Origin: Verrucomicrobiales bacterium
GTDB lineage: Bacteria; Verrucomicrobiota; Verrucomicrobiae; Limisphaerales; UBA9464
Assembly (NCBI GenBank): GCA_005789375.1
Contig: SXXZ01000020.1
Span: 1-24,055, forward strand
Length of the DNA stretch: 24,055 nucleotides
Reading direction: 5' to 3'
Every line of letters starts with the position of its first letter. Position 1 is the stretch's first letter. The translations under genes and the position numbers were made by a program. Shown in pieces: positions 1 to 6,428 of the stretch. Under the pieces are notes generated by a model. That model was given only the letters and a program-made list of their open reading frames with translations. It searched no databases and had not been told where the DNA came from.

Positions 1-1
1 C

Positions 2-44
2 CGCAGACGTGGCGCTTTCGGAGAAATCGCCCCACCTCGGAGGT
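2..44 (+). repeat. 43-bp direct repeat, copy 1
   Basis: Bases 2-44 match 194-236 with 6 differences in 43 positions, all transitions. The shared core GACGTGGCGCTTTCGGAG is exact. The copies are 192 bp apart and frame the degenerate tandem repeat at 105-204. No coding sequence is supported here. Confidence 0.7.
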
Positions 45-65
45 TTTTGGGTGAGGTGGATTTTT
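32..65 (+). terminator. Terminator-like hairpin for an off-window gene
   Basis: CCACCTC (32-38) can pair with GAGGTGG (53-59) around a 14-nt loop, followed by ATTTTT. This is the layout of a factor-independent terminator for a plus-strand gene ending left of the window. The loop is long and the stem only 7 bp, so the call is tentative. The left arm lies inside the first copy of the 43-bp direct repeat. Confidence 0.35.
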
Positions 66-104
66 CGGCCACCCTGATGTAGCCCGAAGACCTCCTAGGT
101 AGGG

Positions 105-204
105 ACCGATCTCCGAGCGGTCCGTGTCTGCGGTGGGCTTGCTCTACGGTGTTCCATGTCTGCCGTGGACCGATCTCTGCGGTGGTCCGTGTCCGCGGAC
201 GTGG
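105..204 (+). repeat. Degenerate 16-17-bp tandem repeat
   Basis: Six adjacent units with ends of the type TCTGCGGTGG can be read: 105-120, 121-136, 137-151, 152-168, 169-185 and 186-204. Units alternate between beginnings like ACCGATCTC and TCCGTGTC. The unit at 137-155 is closely similar to 6371-6389, so the unit also occurs elsewhere in the window. No gene is visible in it. Confidence 0.6.
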
Positions 205-236
205 CGCTTTCGGAGGGATCACCCTATCTCGGAGGT
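194..236 (+). repeat. 43-bp direct repeat, copy 2
   Basis: Second copy of the repeat at 2-44 (37 of 43 identical, all differences transitions). It ends in CTCGGAGGT like copy 1 but lacks the second arm that lets copy 1 form a hairpin. Confidence 0.7.
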
Positions 237-285
237 GCTTGCAATAAAGAGGAGGCCTCTTGAGAGGGGGATTTTAAGAGAGAAA

Positions 286-318
286 TAAAAAGACCGGCGG
301 ATTAGGCCGGTCTTTTTT
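286..318 (-). terminator. Rho-independent terminator after tRNA-Gly
   Basis: AAGACCGGC and GCCGGTCTT form a strong GC-rich stem around a short loop (GGATTAG), flanked by A-runs on one side and T-runs on the other, so it can work in both directions. It lies about 10 nt downstream of the tRNA 3' end on the minus strand and most likely ends that transcript. Confidence 0.9.
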
Positions 319-327
319 CTGGAAAGC

Positions 328-404
328 TGGAGCGAGTGAAGGGATTCGAACCCTCGACATTCACCTTGGCAAGGTGACGCTCTACCAGACTGAGCTACAC
401 TCGC
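328..404 (-). tRNA. tRNA-Gly (anticodon GCC), CCA encoded
   Basis: Read on the minus strand, the acceptor stem GCGAGTG pairs with CACTCGC. The D-arm GCTC/GAGC, the anticodon stem TCACC/GGTGA around loop TTGCCAA and the T-arm with TTCGAATC are all present. The anticodon GCC is the complement of bases 368-370. The discriminator is U and the CCA end is encoded (328-330). It lies 91 bp downstream of the CotH-type gene and just upstream of a strong terminator. A weak TTGCCA box at 441-446 could be a -35 element, but no good -10 box was found. Confidence 0.97.
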
Positions 405-495
405 GTTGACGGGATGAAATTGCCTCAGATTCGGGTGACTTGGCAAGAGGTGTTTTTGGATTCCACAGTTTACTCTGCATTTTAGGCGTGGAGCC

Positions 496-3400
496 CTACG
501 GAGTGACAACCCGGTAAATGCGGGCCGCGTTGGTGGTTGTCAGATCCCGGAAGTCTTGAACCCTCGACAGGTTGATATCGGATGAAAACAACATCAAATC
601 CCGCCAATTTTGGGCAGAATCAGTGGTGAGCGCTTCATGAAATTGGAGGCGGTAGGAGCGGGCGCCATGCCTTGAGAAACGCAAGATAGGGTTTCCATCG
701 AAGGGGGAGGGTAAGGCCATCAGGCTGGGGTGGTCTGAGGCATCGCCGGGAAGGGTTCCTGCCAGAAATTCCTCACGATTGCTGGCACCATCGCCGTCGG
801 GGTCGGCATCACCGCGCAGTTGGAGGGATCCAAAGAAGTTCAGTTCCCAGAGGTCCGCCAGACCATCGCCATCCGAGTCCGTACCGGGTCCGACGTCGGA
901 GGCCAGGTCGGGTTGGCCGGGCGATCCGTCGGCTTGGGCACTGGCCACCCAGGCCGATGGGGTGTCGATCTGGAAGGCCTGAAGGGCCTCGGATCGCAGT
1001 ACCATGCTATAACCGTCGCCATCAGCCGGGGGGACCCACTGATCGGTGAGTTCAAAATCAAACACCGGGTTACCCTGCGGATCAACGAGCTTCAATCGAC
1101 CTCCGCCATCGGACAATTGCCCAGAATACTTTCCCAGATGTTCGACTAGGGTTCCGTAGCGGGAGCGGAAGGTAGAATTGTCCGAGGCCAGCACCACACG
1201 CGCGTTGGGCGCGAGGATTCGGGTGCCGTTGGTCGCGTTGAAGGCGAACGATATATCGCCCTCAATTCGAAACCCTGTCAGGTCGAGCGGTGCGCCTGAG
1301 GTGTTCTTGAGTTCGATGAATTCGCTCTGGTCGGCATCGAAGGACCGGTTGCCCCGTTGGTCTGATGGGTGGAAGTGGATCTCACTGAGGGTCAGGGGCG
1401 GAGCGGACAACAAAAAGGTTCGAGCGACCGGTCCAGACCAGGGCGTGCTGATCGGGGGGCCACTGGTTTGACGGCGGAGCGTGTCCAGAGTGCGAGCCCT
1501 CAGGCGGACCGGGCCAGTAATCGTGATCGGCCCTGTGTACAAGAGGGCGCTGGCCGAACGGTTGGAGGTTCCGACCGCTCGGGGGTCGGTGCCATCGAGG
1601 GTGTACCAAATGGCCGCGCTGGCGCTGGCGTTGGGCCCCAAGGACAAGGTGGCCGTGGTGCCCAACGGAACGATGCCTGAATCGAGCGAGGACACGGGCG
1701 GTTGTGCGAGTTGCCGATCCACAAAGTCGAGGCGGTTGGACACCCAGCGCTTCATGGAGTCGAGTTCGGCCTGATAGCTGCCGCCGCGGCGAGGGATCTT
1801 CCATCGCTGATAGTCGCGGCGCTCCGCCAGGCGAATTTGATTGGCCAGGCGGTCCATGAGCATTCCCGTGTAGCGCACCGACAGTTGTTGGGTGCGCAGT
1901 TGTTGGAACCGGTCCACCCATCGCTGCCACGCCTCGGTGTCTTGGAAGAGTTGCCCATACCAGCCAGCGAAGACGGGGCCGCAAGTCCAGCTCCGCGGGT
2001 TGGAGTCTCGTCCGTCGGTCGATCCCAGGGCCCGGTCGAAATCCCAGTGGGGCCCAAAGATGAGCTTCTGGTTCCGGGGTTTGTGGAAGTAGGCGCTCAA
2101 GACCATCGTGTCGACATTGCCTGAGAGCATTTCCAGGATGTGGTAGTCGATGGCCCGCCCCATCTCGATGTAGTTCTCGTAGCTGTTGGTGGGGTTGCGT
2201 CGGTTGGCTGCGAGGAAACCCCGGCTCATGCCGTTGACGTAGTCGGTCAGGTACTTTTTCTGGGCGGCCCGTTGCGCTAGCTTCAGATCTTTTTCCTTGG
2301 GGTTGATCATGGCCACGCTCATGCCTCCCATGGTCACCCCGGTGTCACCGGGATCGAGGCGGTCGATCTTCATGACGTAGGGGCCGGTGATGTCCGGAAG
2401 CGTTTTGTCTTCGGGTTGCAGTTTGGGGCCCGGGATGCGTTTGCCACCCACGCCGATCTTCTCGGTCAGCACATAAAGCCCCTCGTACTGATTGGTGGTC
2501 AGAGGCCCCAGCTTATTGATGAACACCTCCACGAACCGAGTCCGAGGTGAGTACTCACCGATGTCGCGCGCCAGTTGGTGTATGAATGGATTATGAATGC
2601 AAACCGGCTCGAAATTGTTCGGAGCATACAGCACCCATTCCGATTCTGCGGGCATTCCCAGCGCCGGCAGTTCGAGATCCTGATTGTAGTCATCAGTCCA
2701 TTGCAGTGCGTACTGCTTCTTGGCCAATCCGGCACTGCTCGAGCCCCGGATCTTAATGCCGCCCCGCGCGGTGAAGTCAGGTTTTCCGGTGACGCGCGCC
2801 ACCCCGTTCTTCGGCTCGAACAGCGACAAGGCCACCACCGTGTTAATACTCTCGCTGGGCATTTTTCCGAAGGTGGTGATGACTAACAGCGGTAGATCCG
2901 AGCGGAATTGCTGGATGTTGGGGTTCGAGACGCTCTGGAGAGGGTCTCCCCAGGCGTTGGTTCCCTGGACCGGCCCTGCCGACGATACAAATAGAGGCGT
3001 GTAGTATTCGGTGTGAACGGGGCCCGGCAGGTGATTAGTCCGGAAGGCTCGGGCCCGCAGCATGAGCGCGTTGTTGGTCACCAGCACCAAGGGTTGGGTG
3101 TAGGTAAACCCGTTGGTGAGGGAGGGTATGCGGCCATCCAGCGAGTAGCGGATCAGCGCATTGGGGGCTGTTGCCGACAGGGACAGTCGGAGGGTTAGAT
3201 TCAATTTGGGATCCGGAATTAGCCCGCCGTTTTGAGAAAACAGAACCGCTGGAGCAAATCCGACTCCGGAAATGGAGTTGGGCGCCCCGGGTGTCGGGGT
3301 CGCCAGAAATCCACTTTGCGAGGTGTCACCGTTGGCTCGTCCATAGGCAGCATTCTCCGGAGTAGCCGGGTACTTGGGGGCGAAGGCATCGACGGTGACA

Positions 3401-4104
3401 CCGTCGGGTGCGCTCAGGCCGAGATACTCGCCCTCGCTCTTGAGTTTGAAATCGGTATGGAGGCGGTTGGTGACGCTGGCGCGGTCTTTGCCGGAGGCGA
3501 ACACCACTAGGAACCCCCGGGCCGGAAGCGTGATGTCGGGGAAGGTCCAGGGGCGTGGGTTCGTGGGGTCATCGGTCAGGTGCCATCCCGCCAGTTGGAT
3601 GTCCTGATCGGTGATGTTCTGGAGTTCAATCCAGTCTTCGTAGTCGCCCTCTTCGTCTCGGAGGGTCTTCTGGTTGTCCGGGACCACTTCCGACAGAATG
3701 ACTCCCCCGGGTCGCGGCGGCGGCAGTAGTTGATACTCGATGGGCTTGGTTCCGGCGAAACGGTTGGGAATGTCCGCCAAATCCCGGATATCGGCGTCAC
3801 TGGCCCAGGTGAGCGACGCATTGCCGAGACGGAGCTCTGGGAGCGTGAACACGTAAACATCGGCGCTCACAGGTCTCATGGCGGTCGCCGCAAGGCCATT
3901 GACTCGAAGGTCTCCAGCATCGACGCCCTGAACCGCTTCGCTGAAATGCACTTCGACTTGGGAGAGGCTGAAAACAAAGCCCGATTCTGGAAAGATTGCC
4001 TCGATCGTCGGTGGAACCACTTCGGCGTCGGCCAGACCCCGGGTTGTCAGCAGGCAGAGCAGGGGAAGACCAAGCGATATAAGGAATCGGCGGGAGGGAC
4101 TCAT
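496..4104 (-). CDS. Secreted CotH kinase-family protein with lamin-tail and chitobiase-like domains
   Basis: The 1202-residue product starts with a signal peptide (positive N-end, hydrophobic stretch to about residue 25). Visible domains in order: a bacterial Ig-like segment (about 30-125), a lamin-tail domain (about 133-275), a chitobiase/hexosaminidase C-terminal-like domain (about 292-370, RYSLDGRIPS), a CotH domain (about 405-795) with GGIKIRGSSS and the metal-binding WDFDRALG near residue 686, a second chitobiase-like domain (YTLDGTDP, about 815-890), a second lamin-tail domain (about 903-1030) and a calcium-binding DSDGDGLADLWE segment near 1075. CotH proteins of spores are atypical protein kinases; the substrate here is unknown. 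A TGAGGG ribosome site at 4113-4118 lies 8 nt before the ATG. It is transcribed divergently from the monooxygenase-like gene. The role at the cell surface is inferred. Confidence 0.9.
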   Translation of the reverse strand: MSPSRRFLISLGLPLLCLLTTRGLADAEVVPPTIEAIFPESGFVFSLSQVEVHFSEAVQGVDAGDLRVNGLAATAMRPVSADVYVFTLPELRLGNASLTWASDADIRDLADIPNRFAGTKPIEYQLLPPPRPGGVILSEVVPDNQKTLRDEEGDYEDWIELQNITDQDIQLAGWHLTDDPTNPRPWTFPDITLPARGFLVVFASGKDRASVTNRLHTDFKLKSEGEYLGLSAPDGVTVDAFAPKYPATPENAAYGRANGDTSQSGFLATPTPGAPNSISGVGFAPAVLFSQNGGLIPDPKLNLTLRLSLSATAPNALIRYSLDGRIPSLTNGFTYTQPLVLVTNNALMLRARAFRTNHLPGPVHTEYYTPLFVSSAGPVQGTNAWGDPLQSVSNPNIQQFRSDLPLLVITTFGKMPSESINTVVALSLFEPKNGVARVTGKPDFTARGGIKIRGSSSAGLAKKQYALQWTDDYNQDLELPALGMPAESEWVLYAPNNFEPVCIHNPFIHQLARDIGEYSPRTRFVEVFINKLGPLTTNQYEGLYVLTEKIGVGGKRIPGPKLQPEDKTLPDITGPYVMKIDRLDPGDTGVTMGGMSVAMINPKEKDLKLAQRAAQKKYLTDYVNGMSRGFLAANRRNPTNSYENYIEMGRAIDYHILEMLSGNVDTMVLSAYFHKPRNQKLIFGPHWDFDRALGSTDGRDSNPRSWTCGPVFAGWYGQLFQDTEAWQRWVDRFQQLRTQQLSVRYTGMLMDRLANQIRLAERRDYQRWKIPRRGGSYQAELDSMKRWVSNRLDFVDRQLAQPPVSSLDSGIVPLGTTATLSLGPNASASAAIWYTLDGTDPRAVGTSNRSASALLYTGPITITGPVRLRARTLDTLRRQTSGPPISTPWSGPVARTFLLSAPPLTLSEIHFHPSDQRGNRSFDADQSEFIELKNTSGAPLDLTGFRIEGDISFAFNATNGTRILAPNARVVLASDNSTFRSRYGTLVEHLGKYSGQLSDGGGRLKLVDPQGNPVFDFELTDQWVPPADGDGYSMVLRSEALQAFQIDTPSAWVASAQADGSPGQPDLASDVGPGTDSDGDGLADLWELNFFGSLQLRGDADPDGDGASNREEFLAGTLPGDASDHPSLMALPSPFDGNPILRFSRHGARSYRLQFHEALTTDSAQNWRDLMLFSSDINLSRVQDFRDLTTTNAARIYRVVTP

Positions 4105-4191
4105 CGGGAATGCCCTCAGGCTACCGGCTCCCCTTGCGGTGGCGAACTCAGAGATGGCTTTTTGAGCGGTTTCTCGGAGCGGAGCGTGTCG

Positions 4192-6303
4192 ATGTTACAC
4201 CTCTGGCATTTGTCCCGGTTTGAAGTTCGAGGTAGTGTCCTCTCGATGATGGGTTGTGTTCGCTCTGCAATTAGGGTCGCTTGGGTTGGTAGTTGGCTGC
4301 TCAGTGCCTGGGGTGGTGCCCCATTAATGTTGGCCGCGCCTGCGCTCCAAGAAGCACCGACGCCGGCATTGGGCTTGGAATGGGGCGTGGGTCGATGGGT
4401 TCCCGATCTGGAAATCCGGCCAGAATCCGGGTCGCGCTCATCGCTCTCTAAGCTCACCCGAGATGCGCGTGCGGTGGTGATCGCCGTGACGAGCAGCAGT
4501 TGTCCGGTCTCCGGGCGCTATGGTCCGACACTGGCTGCCCTCGAGAAGGAGTATGCCAGCCGGGGTGTGCGGTTCATTTGGATTAATCCGGTACCAACCG
4601 ATTCCAAGGCCTCCGTGCGGCAATGGATTCGGGACCAGGGAGTCCAAGGTCCTTACGTGCGCGATGAGCGGGGAGACATTGCGAAAGCACTGGGCATCCG
4701 ATCGACGGCGGAGGTCTTCGTCTTGGATGCCGCCCGCACGGTTCTATTCCGAGGGGCTGTGGATGATCAGTATGGCTTGGGTTATTCTAAGGCGGCGCCG
4801 AACCAACGGTTTTTAGTGAGCGCCCTCGAGTCGGTTCTCTCAGGGAAAAAAGTAGAAACGGCCTGCACCAGCGTTCCGGGTTGCGCTCTTGAATCGGCCG
4901 CGCCCGTGGCTGTTTCTGAGCCGGTGACTTACCACAACCGGATTTCCCGAATCCTGCAGCAGTCGTGCGTACCGTGTCACCGAGAGGCAGGTATCGCTCC
5001 ATTCGCGTTGACCACTCCCGCCGAGGTGGCTGCGCATGCCGGCATGGTCCGCAAGCAAGTGACTCAAGGGGTCATGCCTCCGTGGTTTGCGGCGTCGCCG
5101 ACTCACGGTCCCAGCCCCTGGCTAAACGACCGCAGCCTCCCGGCCGCCGACAAGGCGGATTTGTTGGCGTGGATGGAGCAGGGCCGGCCTGAAGGGAAAA
5201 CCTCCCACGCTCCCAAACCGCAAACCTATCCCTCCGAATGGCAGTTGGGTGAGCCGGATACCATCATTCGGCTTCCGGAACCGGTAGACGTGGCCGCGTC
5301 GGGTGTCATGTCGTACATTAATATCGATGTACCTACGGGATTCGACAGCGATCGATGGGTTCAGGGGTGGGAAATTCGCCCCACGGCACGGGATGTCGTC
5401 CACCATGTCTTGGTTTATGTGTTGCCGCCGGGGAACGACGGGAAACCCCAGAGGAACCGCCCTATCGACGGTACGAGCAGCTACCTCGCCGCCTATGCGC
5501 CGGGCTATCAGGCTGTTTCATATCCGGAGGGGTGGGCCAAATTTATCCCGGCCGGTTCCACGCTGCACTTCCAACTGCATTATACTCCCAAGGGCAAGGC
5601 CACCCGCGACCAGAGCGCTCTGGGACTGAAGTTCTCCAAGACACCGCCGAAGCATGAGGTGCGTGTCAGCGCCATCGCTGGCGCCATCGACATTCCGCCC
5701 GGCGATCCCGACTTCATGGTCGAGGGCAAACTACCGGTGCCGCAGTCCGCGCGATTGATGTCCTTCATGCCGCACATGCATGTCCGCGGGAAGGCTTACC
5801 GGTATGAGCTCGAATTGCCCGGGAGCGCGCCCAAGACCCTCCTGGATGTTCCGCGTTACGATTTTAACTGGCAGTTGCTCTACCGCTTGTCCGAGCACAT
5901 CGACTTGCCGGCCGGCAGTGTCCTCAAGGGCATCGCTCGCTACGACAACAGCGCCGGCAATCCGGCCAATCCCGATCCGACCCGCCGAGTGCAGTGGGGT
6001 GAGCAGACCGATGAGGAGATGATGCTCGGTTACATCGAATACTACCTACCCGAAGTGGCTCCCGGAACGCCGGTGGATCCGCGTCCTACTGCGGGGCGTC
6101 GCGGAGGATCCAAGGCCTTTGATTCGCTGGATCGAAACCACGATGGCCGGATCACCCTCGACGAATCACCGTCACCGGACCAGTTCAAGGCGGCCGATGC
6201 GAATGGGAATGGCGAGGTGAGTCGCGAGGAATTGAAGGCGTTTCTGCAGAAGGTGAACCCTCGCCGTGCTGCTGGCTCCAAACCGTCATCGGAAGCACCG
6301 TGA
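4192..6303 (+). CDS. Redoxin-cytochrome c-like-copper monooxygenase (PHM-like)-EF-hand fusion
   Basis: The 703-residue exported protein has a redoxin-like domain with a single cysteine (SSSCPVSGRYGP, about residue 102), a haem-binding type motif C259-V-P-C262-H263, and a type II copper ascorbate-dependent monooxygenase region. In that region all six ligands expected from peptidylglycine monooxygenase (PHM) can be placed: H404/H405 and H463 (LHYT) for one copper, and H528-M-H530 plus M610 (DEEMMLGYI) for the other. Two EF-hands (DRNHDGRITLDE, DANGNGEVSREE) end the protein. The ATG at 4192 has GGAG 7 nt upstream (4181-4184). An ATG at 4246 would give a more compact signal peptide, so the start is uncertain by 18 codons. 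The open frame extends back to 3730, but that part lies on the CotH gene and is not credible. The oxidised substrate is unknown. Confidence 0.85.
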   Translation: MLHLWHLSRFEVRGSVLSMMGCVRSAIRVAWVGSWLLSAWGGAPLMLAAPALQEAPTPALGLEWGVGRWVPDLEIRPESGSRSSLSKLTRDARAVVIAVTSSSCPVSGRYGPTLAALEKEYASRGVRFIWINPVPTDSKASVRQWIRDQGVQGPYVRDERGDIAKALGIRSTAEVFVLDAARTVLFRGAVDDQYGLGYSKAAPNQRFLVSALESVLSGKKVETACTSVPGCALESAAPVAVSEPVTYHNRISRILQQSCVPCHREAGIAPFALTTPAEVAAHAGMVRKQVTQGVMPPWFAASPTHGPSPWLNDRSLPAADKADLLAWMEQGRPEGKTSHAPKPQTYPSEWQLGEPDTIIRLPEPVDVAASGVMSYINIDVPTGFDSDRWVQGWEIRPTARDVVHHVLVYVLPPGNDGKPQRNRPIDGTSSYLAAYAPGYQAVSYPEGWAKFIPAGSTLHFQLHYTPKGKATRDQSALGLKFSKTPPKHEVRVSAIAGAIDIPPGDPDFMVEGKLPVPQSARLMSFMPHMHVRGKAYRYELELPGSAPKTLLDVPRYDFNWQLLYRLSEHIDLPAGSVLKGIARYDNSAGNPANPDPTRRVQWGEQTDEEMMLGYIEYYLPEVAPGTPVDPRPTAGRRGGSKAFDSLDRNHDGRITLDESPSPDQFKAADANGNGEVSREELKAFLQKVNPRRAAGSKPSSEAP

Positions 6304-6336
6304 GAATAGGCTGACGAGCTGGACAGATCTTTTGAC

Positions 6337-6353
6337 GATCCCAGCGTTGCGAG
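6337..6353 (+). repeat. 17-bp dispersed repeat, copy 1
   Basis: GATCCCAGCGTTGCGAG occurs exactly here and at 10754-10770. Both copies are intergenic, each shortly after a stop codon and before the next plus-strand gene. Confidence 0.65.
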
Positions 6354-6359
6354 TGGGGA

Positions 6360-6389
6360 CTTGCTCCGTGGCTTGCTCTGCGGTTGTTC
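6360..6389 (+). repeat. Copy of the left-end tandem-repeat unit
   Basis: Two 12-bp units, CTTGCTCCGTGG and CTTGCTCTGCGG, stand in tandem at 6360-6383, followed by TTGTTCC. The stretch 6371-6389 closely matches 137-155. This argues that the in-frame TTG at 6384 is repeat sequence rather than a start codon of the next gene. Confidence 0.5.
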
Positions 6390-6428
6390 CCTGACGGAAT
6401 TCAGGAAACACTGGTGGCGTTGTTCCCC

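Noticed and set aside
219..509. 96-codon minus-strand frame over the tRNA
   Set aside because: It runs through the tRNA-Gly and its terminator and cannot be a real protein gene.
3730..4191. Extended N-terminus of the monooxygenase-like protein
   Set aside because: The open frame overlaps the start of the divergent CotH gene and lacks homology-like sequence; the signal peptide begins only after 4192.
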